In this document: piece by piece, positions 26,823 to 34,603 of the stretch
How the letters are laid out: each line of letters begins with the position of its first letter
Position numbering within the stretch: the first letter of the stretch is position 1
Assembly (NCBI GenBank): GCA_021151525.1
Contig: JAGKXD010000009.1
Span: 7,618-71,617 of the forward strand
Reading direction: 5' to 3'
Length of the DNA stretch: 64,000 nt
Source: Cellvibrionaceae bacterium
Lineage (GTDB): Bacteria > Pseudomonadota > Gammaproteobacteria > Pseudomonadales > Cellvibrionaceae
The notes under the pieces: model-generated
What the model saw: the letters and a program-made list of their open reading frames with translations, nothing else
The model's database searches: none
Told to the model about the DNA's origin: nothing
Position numbers and translations under genes: made by a program

Positions 26823-27704
26823 TCAAGATCGTTTAAGCGCACTCAACATTTTTGCCAAGCCAGCCTGCCAATGTACAGGTGCAACAGGTAGATCATCCCA
26901 CGTCGCCTTTTTATTGAGCACACTGAAAGCTGGGCGTTGGGCTGGTGTTGGGTAATCCAAGGTTGTTATTGGCTTGATAGCAGGTTTGCGATTCAACAAG
27001 CCAACAGATTCAGCTTGCTCAACAATTGCCACTGCAAAATCATACCAACTGGCTACGCCTGCATCTGAAAAATGCCACAATTTTTGCTCTGGTTTTGCCA
27101 ATAACAATTGCCAAAGCATTTCAGCCAAATGAGTAGCGTAAGTGGGTGTACCTATTTGATCAGACACTATGCCCAGCTGTTCACGCTCACCCGCCAAACG
27201 CAAAATAGTTTTTGCAAAGTTAGCGCCGTGTTCACCGTAAACCCAACCTGTGCGAACCACATAAGCGGTAGCACATTCATTCAATGCAAACTGCTCACCA
27301 AATTGTTTGGTTTTTCCGTATACACCTATTGGGTTTGTTTGGTCTGCCGTATCGTATGGGCTCGATTTTTTTCCATCGAACACAAAATCTGTAGAAACAT
27401 GAATAAGTGTTTTTTTATTTTTCTCGCACCACTGCACCAATTGCTGCACAGCATCTGCATTTATTTTTTGCGCAAGCGCAGCTTCGCCTTCTGCTTTATC
27501 GACAGCGGTATAAGCGGCGGCATTAATAATGGCATCCGGCGAATAAATATCGAGCATGCTGGAGATGGTTTCTAGCTGTGCCAAGTCCAATTCTGCCCGC
27601 GTTAAGGCAATTAACTCCAACTCTGAATTTGCCGCAAAAACCGCTTTGGTTTTTTGCAGTGCATAACCAAGCTGGCCGTTAGCGCCGGTCACTAATACTT
27701 TCAC
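26823..27704 (-). CDS. rfbD: dTDP-4-dehydrorhamnose reductase
   Basis: A 293-residue enzyme for the last step of dTDP-L-rhamnose synthesis. NADPH-binding motif GANGQLGYALQ is at residues about 7-17. NAAAYTAVDKAEGEAALA near 61-78 and STDFVFDGKKSSPY near 104-117 are hallmark RfbD motifs. YGKTKQFGEQ near 129 carries the Tyr-x-x-x-Lys pair. The start is GTG at 27704, overlapping the rfbC stop as GTGA, which implies translational coupling. The C-terminus (HWQAGLAKMLSALKRS) is the usual end of the family. Confidence 0.95.
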   Translation of the reverse strand: MKVLVTGANGQLGYALQKTKAVFAANSELELIALTRAELDLAQLETISSMLDIYSPDAIINAAAYTAVDKAEGEAALAQKINADAVQQLVQWCEKNKKTLIHVSTDFVFDGKKSSPYDTADQTNPIGVYGKTKQFGEQFALNECATAYVVRTGWVYGEHGANFAKTILRLAGEREQLGIVSDQIGTPTYATHLAEMLWQLLLAKPEQKLWHFSDAGVASWYDFAVAIVEQAESVGLLNRKPAIKPITTLDYPTPAQRPAFSVLNKKATWDDLPVAPVHWQAGLAKMLSALKRS

Positions 27705-28246
27705 GCGTAGACCTCGGCGTCTGCAAGGCGTTTAGCGGCCAAATCTTTTGCGGACAAAATCGGTTCTGCACCATCAAGCGGCCATTGAATATTTAATGCA
27801 GGATCATTCCACAAGAGCGAGCGATCAAATTCCGGCGCGTAGTATTCTGTACATTTGTAATAGAGCTCAGCATGCTCGCTGACCACCGAAAAGCCGTGCG
27901 CAAAACCTGGCGGAATCCACAACATTAATTTGTTGGCTGCAGAAAGATGTACACCAACTGACTGCCCAAAGGTAGGTGATGACTTGCGCAAATCAACCGC
28001 AACATCAAACACTTCGCCAGCAATGACGCGCACAAGTTTTGCTTGTGGTTTTTGGATTTGATAATGCAAACCGCGCACAACATTTTTTTGCGAAGAGCTT
28101 TGATTGTCTTGCACAAAGGAAACATTTAAATCTAAATCATCAAACCATTGTTGGCGAAAGCTTTCGTAAAAATAGCCGCGCTCATCGCCCCATATTTTTG
28201 GTTTGAATATCAATACATCTGGAATTGCTGTTTTTATAACTTCCAT
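27701..28246 (-). CDS. rfbC: dTDP-4-dehydrorhamnose 3,5-epimerase
   Basis: A 181-residue cupin-type epimerase, third step of dTDP-L-rhamnose synthesis. The sequence KIWGDERGYFYESFRQQWF near residues 18-36 and FVQDNQSSSQKNVVRGLHYQ near 44-63 contain the conserved Asp and the active-site His. VDLRKSSPTFGQ near 88, PPGFAHGF near 116 and YKCTEYYAPEFDRSLLWNDP near 133 are all standard. It starts within the stop of rfbA (TAATG) and ends in a GTGA overlap with rfbD. Confidence 0.95.
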   Translation of the reverse strand: MEVIKTAIPDVLIFKPKIWGDERGYFYESFRQQWFDDLDLNVSFVQDNQSSSQKNVVRGLHYQIQKPQAKLVRVIAGEVFDVAVDLRKSSPTFGQSVGVHLSAANKLMLWIPPGFAHGFSVVSEHAELYYKCTEYYAPEFDRSLLWNDPALNIQWPLDGAEPILSAKDLAAKRLADAEVYA

Positions 28247-29154
28247 TAAAAAACTCGGTCATTCAAAATTTCTAATAAATATTGTCCGTAACCACTTTTC
28301 AGTAGCGGCTCGGCTAAACGCTCTAGCTGCGCTTTATCGATATAGCCCATGCGATAAGCGATCTCTTCAGGGCAAGCCACTTTTAAGCCTTGGCGCTTTT
28401 CAATTGTTTGAATAAATTGGCTTGCCGCTAATAGATTGTCGTGCGTGCCTGTATCTAACCAAGCAGCACCGCGCCCCAACAACTCAACGGTTAATTGACC
28501 GCGTTCTAAATAGGTTTTATTGACATCGGTAATTTCCAATTCACCGCGCGCAGATGGCTTAATTGATTTTGCAATTTCAATAACACTGTTGTCGTAAAAA
28601 TACAGACCTGTGACCGCGTATTTGGATTTGGGTTGCGCCGGCTTTTCCTCAATCGACAACACATTGCCGTTATCATCAAACTCAACGACGCCATAAGCGC
28701 GCGCATCATCAACATGATAACCAAACACAGTTGCTCCGCTGGTGCGCGCATCGGCATTTTGCAGCAAGCGCGAAAATTCATGGGCGTAATAAATATTATC
28801 GCCAAGCACCAAGGCGCAATTATCGTCGCCAATAAAATCTTCACCAATAATAAATGCTTGCGCCAAACCATCGGGTGACGGCTGCTCGGCATATTCAATA
28901 CGCAAACCCCAATCACTACCATCACCCAAGAGTTCGCGATAGGTAGGCAAATCTCTCGGCGTGGAAATAATTAAAATATCGCGAATACCCGCCAACATAA
29001 GAGTGGTAAGCGGGTAATAAATCATGGGCTTATCGTAAATAGGAACAATTTGTTTGCTAATTGCTTTGGTCAGCGGGTAAAGACGCGTTCCCGAACCACC
29101 CGCCAGCACTATGCCTTTGCGATTTTGTTTTAATGTTGCAGCTGCTTTTAACAT
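28246..29154 (-). CDS. rfbA: Glucose-1-phosphate thymidylyltransferase
   Basis: A 302-residue nucleotidyltransferase, first step of dTDP-L-rhamnose synthesis. The signature GIVLAGGSGTRLYPLTKAIS is at residues about 14-33, followed by KQIVPIYDKPMIYYPL (about 34-49). LGDNIYYAHEF near 117 carries the Mg-binding Asp, and EEKPAQPKSKYAVTGLYFYD near 167 is typical of RmlA. The length is normal (about 290-300). It is the first of four rhamnose genes in order A-C-D-B and follows a sulfotransferase gene on the same strand by 24 bases. Confidence 0.95.
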   Translation of the reverse strand: MLKAAATLKQNRKGIVLAGGSGTRLYPLTKAISKQIVPIYDKPMIYYPLTTLMLAGIRDILIISTPRDLPTYRELLGDGSDWGLRIEYAEQPSPDGLAQAFIIGEDFIGDDNCALVLGDNIYYAHEFSRLLQNADARTSGATVFGYHVDDARAYGVVEFDDNGNVLSIEEKPAQPKSKYAVTGLYFYDNSVIEIAKSIKPSARGELEITDVNKTYLERGQLTVELLGRGAAWLDTGTHDNLLAASQFIQTIEKRQGLKVACPEEIAYRMGYIDKAQLERLAEPLLKSGYGQYLLEILNDRVF

Positions 29155-29178
29155 TGCCTCAAAATTCCGTTAGGATTT

Positions 29179-29958
29179 TTATTTTAACCAACGCCAATCG
29201 GCGGCAATTCCCATATCTGTTAAGAGCGATTTTAGTTGCATATTCGCTGCACGAAAACGCCAACTTAAACACGCTCGCAATATCGCATAGTAAGGTGATA
29301 AATGTTTTTTCCGATAAGCACCAGAAAATATTCGCTCTGCCTTTATACTGTGCGATGAGCTTATCGCCAAAAACTGACACACTTTTTCCATGCTAGCGGC
29401 GTGCTCGTGTTTTAAGCTATCGCTTTCTAAAACTAGAATTTGTTCGTCACTAAAATACTGGCGAACATTCGCAAGCTGCTCCGCATAAAATCCACGATCC
29501 ACATAAGAGTGGCGCCTATGCGAACAGCCCAGACGCGCGCCTTCCGCCATCAAGCGCTTGGGCTCACGCAATAGCGCCAGCCACAATGGTAAACGTTCGT
29601 TAGCACGCGACTTTTCCATTTCATAATGGGAAATTGCTCGCTCCGCAGGATCGCGCAGCATGACAATCAGTTTCAGCGCGGGATTATACCGCTTTAATGC
29701 GGGAATAATTTCAGTCCAGTAGAGATAAATGGGGGTTGCTTCACCCCAGAGCAGCGATTCGTCCGCACCTTCGAAATAAACCGAATAGCGCTGATTGATG
29801 TCCTCCACCGTCCAATCACTTGAATAGTCCTCCGCATCAAAGAGATGAACCTCCTTCCCTGCCGCCATACACACATCTGGATGCTGCGACAGGAAGTGAC
29901 TAAGGGCACTGGTACCCGACTTCTGGGCACCTATGATCATGAAATCTAATGACTTCAC
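29179..29958 (-). CDS. Sulfotransferase domain protein
   Basis: A 259-residue PAPS-dependent sulfotransferase. The 5'-phosphosulfate-binding loop is IIGAQKSGTSALSHFL near residue 8. EVHLFDAEDYSSDW near 37 fits the heparan-sulfate sulfotransferase-like group. A 3'-phosphate-binding segment reads KLIVMLRDPAERAISHY near 95, and SYVDRGFYAEQL lies near 147. The frame runs on to 30018, but a GTG at 29958 overlaps the stop of the previous gene as GTGA and is preceded by GGGAGG, so this start is taken. It probably sulfates a sugar of the rhamnose-containing glycan made by the surrounding genes (inference). Confidence 0.85.
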   Translation of the reverse strand: MKSLDFMIIGAQKSGTSALSHFLSQHPDVCMAAGKEVHLFDAEDYSSDWTVEDINQRYSVYFEGADESLLWGEATPIYLYWTEIIPALKRYNPALKLIVMLRDPAERAISHYEMEKSRANERLPLWLALLREPKRLMAEGARLGCSHRRHSYVDRGFYAEQLANVRQYFSDEQILVLESDSLKHEHAASMEKVCQFLAISSSHSIKAERIFSGAYRKKHLSPYYAILRACLSWRFRAANMQLKSLLTDMGIAADWRWLK

Positions 29959-30812
29959 GCCACCTCCCGAATAGATTCCATCAACTCGGTAATATGATCG
30001 CGCGAATAGAACTCCCAAATAGCATCTCCAAAGCGCATTAAGCGGCGATAAAGCTGCTCCATCAGCACCAAATCATAGACATCATTGCGGCTTGAACGGG
30101 TCTGAATACTGCCCTCGTAAGGCGACGATAAAGCGAGCTCTCGGCCAATAACCCTAGGGTCTGCAACAAAATCTTCGTAGCGCAGGATTCGATTGGGTAG
30201 CTCTCGCGCAAAATGCTGGCAAAACCATTCCAAAATGTGAAGCTGGCGCTCGATCCTGCCGGGCGTGTCGGCTAACAAATCTGCAAGTTCTGGGCTGTAC
30301 ATTTCCCCGGCAGGCACTCGACCTTCGTTCACAGGCAAAGCCACAGAGTTCCAACTGGCAAGTACCGACAATGGATTGCGCACTATGCCGTACAAGGGAA
30401 AAGCTTGCTGCAAATCAGGTAAAAGCGCCGTAAACAAGGCATTGTGCTTAATGACCAGCGTGAAATCCGGGTTCTGGATATTCTTACTCACAGAGATTGC
30501 GCCCAGCTCCGTTTCAGGCTGGCGCAAACCGGAATTTGATACTTCATAGCTTACGGGGTTTTCAGGCACCACACCGTCTTTTTGGCGCGAATAGGCTTTA
30601 CCCTGCGTTAAGGCTTGCTCGCGCGTTGCTTGCGCGAATTGCTGAATCAATTGGATAGCCGCCGCACGACCTTTGGAAGGCTCAAAATCGGTAGGCGTCA
30701 TCGGCTCCATCAAGGCAACCACATTGCTATGGCTGTTTAGGATATTACAACTCAAGGTCGTACCAGCACGCGGCAAGCCTGTTAGCAGTAGTGTATTGGG
30801 GTGGGATTTCAA
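29955..30812 (-). CDS. Sulfotransferase family protein
   Basis: A 285-residue protein with the sulfotransferase P-loop-like motif LLTGLPRAGTTLSCNIL at residues about 9-25. The probable 3'-phosphate motif is LYGIVRNPLSVLASW near 138. It differs from its neighbour at 29179 in spacing and belongs to another sulfotransferase subgroup, so different positions or sugars may be sulfated. There is no signal peptide or membrane segment. It shares a GTGA overlap with the downstream sulfotransferase gene, so the pair is translationally coupled. It lies next to a glycosyltransferase gene, 84 bases upstream on the same strand. Confidence 0.82.
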   Translation of the reverse strand: MKSHPNTLLLTGLPRAGTTLSCNILNSHSNVVALMEPMTPTDFEPSKGRAAAIQLIQQFAQATREQALTQGKAYSRQKDGVVPENPVSYEVSNSGLRQPETELGAISVSKNIQNPDFTLVIKHNALFTALLPDLQQAFPLYGIVRNPLSVLASWNSVALPVNEGRVPAGEMYSPELADLLADTPGRIERQLHILEWFCQHFARELPNRILRYEDFVADPRVIGRELALSSPYEGSIQTRSSRNDVYDLVLMEQLYRRLMRFGDAIWEFYSRDHITELMESIREVA

Positions 30813-30896
30813 ACTATATCTCTCTAACCTAATTGCAAGTGCGATTAAAGACTTAACGCACCAGAGTGGAATTGGTTTACATTGCCCACAACTTTT

Positions 30897-31853
30897 TTAC
30901 ATCTGCCATATCTTTTCTACATCAGCCAGCAGCGTCAAGAACGCTGTGCGCTCTTTAACCAAACTGTGAGCGTGCAGAGTTTCACTCATTTCGCACTTAA
31001 ATACTGTTAAAACATGTTCATTTTGCAGCAGACGCAGAGCCTGCATGACATTTTCCAGAATGGATTCAAGATCATATGCAGGCATCAAGCAATTTTGACC
31101 TTCTTTGCAAAAACCGCGATTCCCAATGCAATCTGGAACCACGACTAAATCGCAGTAGTTCATAGCCTCTAATGCAGGCAGGTAGAAGCCTTCGGTAATG
31201 TTTGGAAGCAATACGGCTATTCGGCTGGCAGCCAAACTCTCAAACCATTGCTTGCGCGGAACCTGTTGATTGACCAACAAAACCCTTAAACCCAAAGCAC
31301 CCAAACGATCATCAATCGCTGCAGCCAACTCAGGCTGTTTGATCCCCAAGATCACTAAATCATAGGTTTTTGCAAGACTTAATTCCGGCAGATCAACACC
31401 ATTCGGAATGGTAAACACAGGGCCACTAACCTTTCCTGTATTTTGAATTGCATCTGCAACCTGCTGCGACACACAAATACGTATGGCGCGCTGCCCAAGA
31501 TACTCAAACACATCCTCAGCGGGATCTGCGTGGCGCACATGTTGAATTAAATTGATTAGCGGCTGATTTTGCGGCCGCTCCGCAGCCAAGTATTTACGCC
31601 AATCAAGCCCGGCTAAAAATACATAATCGTAATCTGCAGGCCGATACTCGACCACACTCTTACCTTGCCACGGATTAAACTCATCCCACCGGCTAGCGTC
31701 AGAGAAACTAATACAAGGTAAAAATGAATTACTTGAAGACACATGCTCAAAATAGTCCGCCACTTTTTGATGCCCACCGGAATATCGTTGCAAATCGCGG
31801 TAAAACAACACGCGTTTTGGGCTAGAGATTTTCTGATAGAAGCGCTTAAACAC
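30897..31853 (-). CDS. Glycosyltransferase, GT4-like
   Basis: A 318-residue GT-B glycosyltransferase, shorter than usual (about 350-400). The N-terminus reads RVLFYRDLQRYSGGHQKVADYF, with an S-G-G-H loop typical of acceptor domains. The donor half has VFTIPNGVDLPEL near residue 147 and PNITEGFYLPALEAMNYCDLVVVPDC near 216, which carries the E-G-F-x-x-x-x-x-E-A-M element of GT4 enzymes. GNRGFCKEGQNCLMPAYD follows. The sugar and acceptor are unknown. It is the most upstream gene of the minus-strand glycan cluster, so the promoter should lie just beyond 31853. That 80-base stretch adjoins the GacA-like box of the regulatory RNA on the other strand. Confidence 0.8.
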   Translation of the reverse strand: MFKRFYQKISSPKRVLFYRDLQRYSGGHQKVADYFEHVSSSNSFLPCISFSDASRWDEFNPWQGKSVVEYRPADYDYVFLAGLDWRKYLAAERPQNQPLINLIQHVRHADPAEDVFEYLGQRAIRICVSQQVADAIQNTGKVSGPVFTIPNGVDLPELSLAKTYDLVILGIKQPELAAAIDDRLGALGLRVLLVNQQVPRKQWFESLAASRIAVLLPNITEGFYLPALEAMNYCDLVVVPDCIGNRGFCKEGQNCLMPAYDLESILENVMQALRLLQNEHVLTVFKCEMSETLHAHSLVKERTAFLTLLADVEKIWQM

Positions 31854-31933
31854 ATCAAAACCTTAGCGTTTGGGAAGCCGCTATTAAAACATAAGCCGAT
31901 ATCTTTATCTGCCCCTAAATAGCTCACACAAGC

Positions 31934-31951
31934 TGTGGCAAATTTCCTACA
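31934..31951 (+). promoter_or_regulatory. GacA-box-like upstream activating sequence
   Basis: The 18-mer TGTGGCAAATTTCCTACA keeps both ends and the central AT of the GacA-box consensus TGTAAG-N6-CTTACA. It is centred about 66 bases before the presumed start of the GGA-rich RNA. A possible -35 (TTGCAT, 31975-31980) and -10 (CACAAT, 31996-32001) follow, with a short 15-base spacer. The match is imperfect in the left half-site. Confidence 0.5.
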
Positions 31952-32007
31952 AAAAATAGCGATTTTAGCGACTATTGCATATCGCTCGATTTCAGCACAA
32001 TGCTTAC

Positions 32008-32225
32008 CACAAGGAGGAACTTAAGGAAGACTGTCGATCACGTAAGATCAACGGAAGCGCCCTTTAGATAACAGGATGTTGACTAAAGGTATGGGCAGTA
32101 TGCTCAATGTACACATAGGATTTGTGTACAACAGGAAGTAAAGAACTAGGAATGTTCGGGAGATTTTCAGGAAATCTGGATGCTGTTATGGGGCCGCACC
32201 GAAAGGGCGGCCCCTCTCTTTTTTT
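32008..32225 (+). ncRNA. Candidate CsrB/RsmZ-type CsrA-titrating small RNA
   Basis: No credible open frame covers this stretch, yet it ends in a strong intrinsic terminator and holds 11 GGA motifs in about 170 bases (starting at 32013, 32016, 32025, 32053, 32074, 32118, 32134, 32149, 32159, 32170 and 32178). Several sit in hairpin loops: TGTACACA (32108-32115) pairs with TGTGTACA (32123-32130) around TAGGATT; AGATTT (32161-32166) pairs with AAATCT (32172-32177) around TCAGG; AACA-GGA-TGTT lies at 32070-32080 inside an outer CTTTAG/CTAAAG stem. This is the design of CsrB, RsmY and RsmZ RNAs, which sequester CsrA/RsmA. A GacA-like box lies upstream. The start near 32008 is a guess. Function is inferred from architecture only. 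Confidence 0.72.
32190..32225 (+). terminator. Intrinsic terminator of the GGA-rich RNA
   Basis: GGGGCCGC (32190-32197) pairs perfectly with GCGGCCCC (32207-32214) around a 9-base loop, followed by TCTC and a run of seven T's. It is one of the strongest terminators in the window and has no protein gene before it on the plus strand. Confidence 0.92.
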
Positions 32226-32257
32226 GGGGAAGACAAAATTCTCTTCGCGCCTTTTTG

Positions 32258-32326
32258 GTAGAAGTGGCTTTAGCCGCGAAGCTCTTGCTCTATATATTCA
32301 ATATTCGCGACTAAAGTCGCTCCTAC
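32258..32326. repeat. REP-like inverted pair (REPIN), copy 1
   Basis: Two inverted REP-like units, GTAGAAGTGGCTTTAGCCGC and TCGCGACTAAAGTCGCTCCTAC, flank a short AT-rich centre. The whole 69-base element recurs at 32971-33039 with only three differences, all in the left unit. Confidence 0.8.
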
Positions 32327-32363
32327 AAAACACCGCAAAAGGAGCAATTTCTTCGCATATAAA

Positions 32364-32622
32364 TTAACGAGCTAACAAAGGAAAACGCTCTGGATTTTCA
32401 ATAATCTCTTTTGTTAAATCTATATCCAGATCCGGCCAATAAAAATGCCCCGGACAAACCTCTTCTACGTTCAATATAGCCCCGATAGACTGAGTCTTAA
32501 AAAAGGAAAGTCTCGTATGCCATAAAGAGCTCCTTATCATCGGCCAACAACCAGACGCCATACGCAGAGACATGCGTAACCTCAACCGCCGAAGTGTTGT
32601 TTCCACGCGCTAATGAGCTCAT
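32364..32622 (-). pseudogene. DUF2442 family protein, frameshifted
   Basis: Two frames together give a complete small DUF2442-type protein. The first part starts at the ATG at 32622, overlaps the stop of the upstream gene as ATGA, and reads through VEVTHVSAYGVWLLADD and KELFMAYETFLF to a TAA. The second part, in another frame, continues FFKTQSIGAILNVEEV...HFYWPDLDIDLTKEII...NPERFPLLAR. The switch lies at a run of six T's (six A's at 32499-32504 on the plus strand), where one T fewer or two more would restore the frame. It may be a real decay, a sequencing slip or transcriptional slippage. DUF2442 proteins are small proteins of unknown function, often found in pairs. Confidence 0.75.
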
Positions 32623-32858
32623 TGTAATGAAGTACCCAGTAAATACAGAGTATCGTAACTAAAGTCCTGTTCATTGGGCCATGCAATTGAACCTGAAACT
32701 ACACTTACCTGCTGAAAATAGTCTTTATTTTTTAACTCTACAAAAATGCCTTTATTCAAGTAAGGAGAAACATCAAACACTTTATTAACTCCATTTTCAA
32801 AATGAAGTTTTAGTTTGTAGTCATTTAGCGGCTCTACATTTTTAACAAATGGATTCAT
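32619..32858 (-). CDS. DUF2442 domain protein
   Basis: A 79-residue protein matching the DUF2442 pattern: NPFVKNVEPLNDYKLKLHFENG at the start, then FDVSPYLNKGIFVELK, and an ending like SGSIAWPNEQDFSYDTLYL. The family has no established function; members often lie next to DUF4160 genes or a second DUF2442 gene. Here the second gene follows with an ATGA overlap but is frameshifted. The two genes stand between REP-like repeats in a gene-poor stretch and look like an accessory unit. No promoter was identified. The call of the family is fairly safe, the function unknown. Confidence 0.75.
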   Translation of the reverse strand: MNPFVKNVEPLNDYKLKLHFENGVNKVFDVSPYLNKGIFVELKNKDYFQQVSVVSGSIAWPNEQDFSYDTLYLLGTSLQ

Positions 32859-32970
32859 ATTTAACCTATCTTAAAGGCTCCCTTTAAGGACATATACACA
32901 TTCCAATTAAACACTAATTGCACCCCCTTGATAAAGAGGGATTGAGGGGAAGGTTTTATGCATTCTAACG

Positions 32971-33039
32971 GTAAGAGCGGCTTTAGCCGCGAAGCTCTTG
33001 CTCTATATATTCAATATTCGCGACTAAAGTCGCTCCTAC
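32971..33039. repeat. REP-like inverted pair (REPIN), copy 2
   Basis: GTAAGAGCGGCTTTAGCCGC and TCGCGACTAAAGTCGCTCCTAC form an inverted pair with the same centre as the copy at 32258-32326. The two copies flank the DUF2442 gene pair in the same orientation. Confidence 0.82.
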
Positions 33040-33127
33040 AATAGATTTTTTTCGCTTTTCATTTTTTAAATGGCCGCTTTCAGCCAAAAAATTTATGCAC
33101 CATAAATCTCTTTGCAATATCCAAGCG

Positions 33128-33156
33128 AAAAAAAAGAGCGCCGAAGCGCTCTTTTT
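33128..33156 (-). terminator. Intrinsic terminator of the secreted-protein gene
   Basis: GAGCGC (33136-33141) pairs with GCGCTC (33146-33151) around CGAA, with A's on one side and T's on the other. On the minus strand the hairpin is followed by eight T's, 25 bases after the stop codon of the gene ending at 33181. Confidence 0.9.
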
Positions 33157-33180
33157 CAAACCACAATATTCAACTGCAAA

Positions 33181-34572
33181 TTATTGCAATTTAACAGTGT
33201 CTGTAGACTTGTCAGACAAGTTTACAGTGGTGGTTGCAGCATCAATAGTTGAAGATGGAGCAGTAATAACTACAGTTGCAGCAGTGCGAGTAGCACCAGT
33301 TACAGTAACAAGATCAGCAGCTTTGATTACTTTAGTTTGCTTAGCAGCCAAAGTACCAGTTGCAGATGCACCAGCAGTAGTAGTTACGCCTGCTTCAGGA
33401 GTAAAGGTAATGCTGTATGGCACTGAAGAAGAACCACGGTTTACCAATACCAAACGTTGGTTGTAATCAGCCAAAGTAGTCAAGTAAGGAACTTGAATAG
33501 TGGTACCGTTGTAGCCAATAGTACCAATAACAGCTGACTTGTTAGATGGACCGAAGTTAGCGTTAGCGATACCTACCAAGCTAGATGCCAAAGTGTAAGA
33601 ACCTTGGTTGATCACGCTCTTAGCAGTAATGCTTACGTTGTAGTCAGTACCCAAAGCATAACCAGCGGTAGTGAACTTGTCAGTTTTAGCTGATGGAACG
33701 TTGGTTGATGCAGTATTAGATGGCTGAGCACCGAAGGTCAAATCAGCTGCAGTGTTAGCCGCAGTGTCAGAAACGGTGAAGCTCAAATCACCAGTCAAAG
33801 TCAATGCAGACTTACCGTCAGTAATGTCAATAACTTGAGCCAAGCTGTTTACGTTAGCACCAGTTGCATCAGTAGCACCTGAAGTCAATTCAAACTTGAA
33901 CTTACCGATAACACCGGTAGCAGAGTTAGTATCGAACTTGGTAAATGCTGGAGATGCACCTACGTCAGCAGTCAAATTGCTAGCAGTAAAGGTTTGCTTC
34001 AACACTTCAGCAACAGTAATTGCTGATGGGTAGCTGGTTGATGCCAATACGTTGCCAGCTGTTTGGTTAACTGCAGCACTTGGGGTGTCATACAAAGTGT
34101 AAGAAATGCTTACTGGAGCAGATGAACTTACAGCCAAAGCAGTCAAAGGCAGTGTAAATACGTCATTTTGAGTAATGCCAGCAGAAGTTAAGTCAATAAT
34201 AACGTAAGCAGCGTTAGCAGTACCACCTTGAGTAACGTTTTGTGCAGTGAATGCAGTACCGTTAGTTGTCAAAGCAGGAACGTTGCCAGCAAATTTAGCA
34301 TTAGTCAGGTTGATACGAACATAACCGTGACCGCCAGAAGCAACACCAGCACCAGCTTTAACTTTCAAGTTCAACTGAGTACCAGCACTAGTTACGCTGA
34401 TTAAGCCTGCATCAACAGTAGTACCGTCAGATACTTGTGCTTTAAGAATAGATTCTTTAGCAACAGTCAAAGCACCAGCAATTGGGCTTACTGTCGTGTC
34501 GATTACAGCAAACGCTGAACCTGAGAACATAGCAGCGGCAATAGCCACGCCTAAAATTTTCTTGGAAACCAT
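33181..34572 (-). CDS. Secreted Ala/Thr/Val-rich protein of unknown function
   Basis: A 463-residue protein with a clear Sec signal peptide (basic VSKK, hydrophobic core, cleavage after GSAFA at about residue 22). The mature part is rich in Ala, Thr, Ser and Val, has no Cys and consists of beta-prone segments, for example GSYTLASSLVGIANANFG and GTIGYNGTTIQVPYLTTL. I do not recognise a family. It has no PEP-CTERM tail (it ends STDTVKLQ) and no lipobox. Codons are strikingly uniform (GCT, GTT, ACT, GGT, AAC), as in highly expressed genes. TAGGAG lies 7 bases before the ATG and a strong terminator follows the stop, so it is a single-gene, probably abundant transcript. An S-layer-like, sheath or secreted structural role is possible but unproven. 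Confidence 0.7.
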   Translation of the reverse strand: MVSKKILGVAIAAAMFSGSAFAVIDTTVSPIAGALTVAKESILKAQVSDGTTVDAGLISVTSAGTQLNLKVKAGAGVASGGHGYVRINLTNAKFAGNVPALTTNGTAFTAQNVTQGGTANAAYVIIDLTSAGITQNDVFTLPLTALAVSSSAPVSISYTLYDTPSAAVNQTAGNVLASTSYPSAITVAEVLKQTFTASNLTADVGASPAFTKFDTNSATGVIGKFKFELTSGATDATGANVNSLAQVIDITDGKSALTLTGDLSFTVSDTAANTAADLTFGAQPSNTASTNVPSAKTDKFTTAGYALGTDYNVSITAKSVINQGSYTLASSLVGIANANFGPSNKSAVIGTIGYNGTTIQVPYLTTLADYNQRLVLVNRGSSSVPYSITFTPEAGVTTTAGASATGTLAAKQTKVIKAADLVTVTGATRTAATVVITAPSSTIDAATTTVNLSDKSTDTVKLQ

Positions 34573-34603
34573 ATGGTTAAACTCCTAATTAGTAAACTTT
34601 ATA

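Larger units (their letters stand above)
32859..33180. other. Gene-free stretch with repeats
   Basis: Apart from a GGGG/CCCC-rich imperfect palindrome around 32921-32955 (CCCCCTTGATAAAGAGGG followed by ATTGAGGGG), the second REPIN copy at 32971-33039 and the terminator at 33128-33156, nothing coding is seen. The 32921 sequence resembles one arm of the repeat at 47323-47440. Confidence 0.6.

Noticed and set aside
32364..32606. An intact 80-residue gene starting METTLRR
   Set aside because: Only its second half fits DUF2442. The first half of the family appears in another frame that starts at 32622 with an ATGA overlap, so a frameshifted gene explains the data better.
32258..33039. CRISPR array from the repeated 69-base sequence
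   Set aside because: Only two full copies separated by about 640 bases with genes between, each an inverted pair; this is REPIN-like, not a regular spacer array.
33181..34572. PEP-CTERM exosortase substrate
   Set aside because: The C-terminus ends in STDTVKLQ without a Val-Pro-Glu-Pro motif, membrane helix or basic tail.
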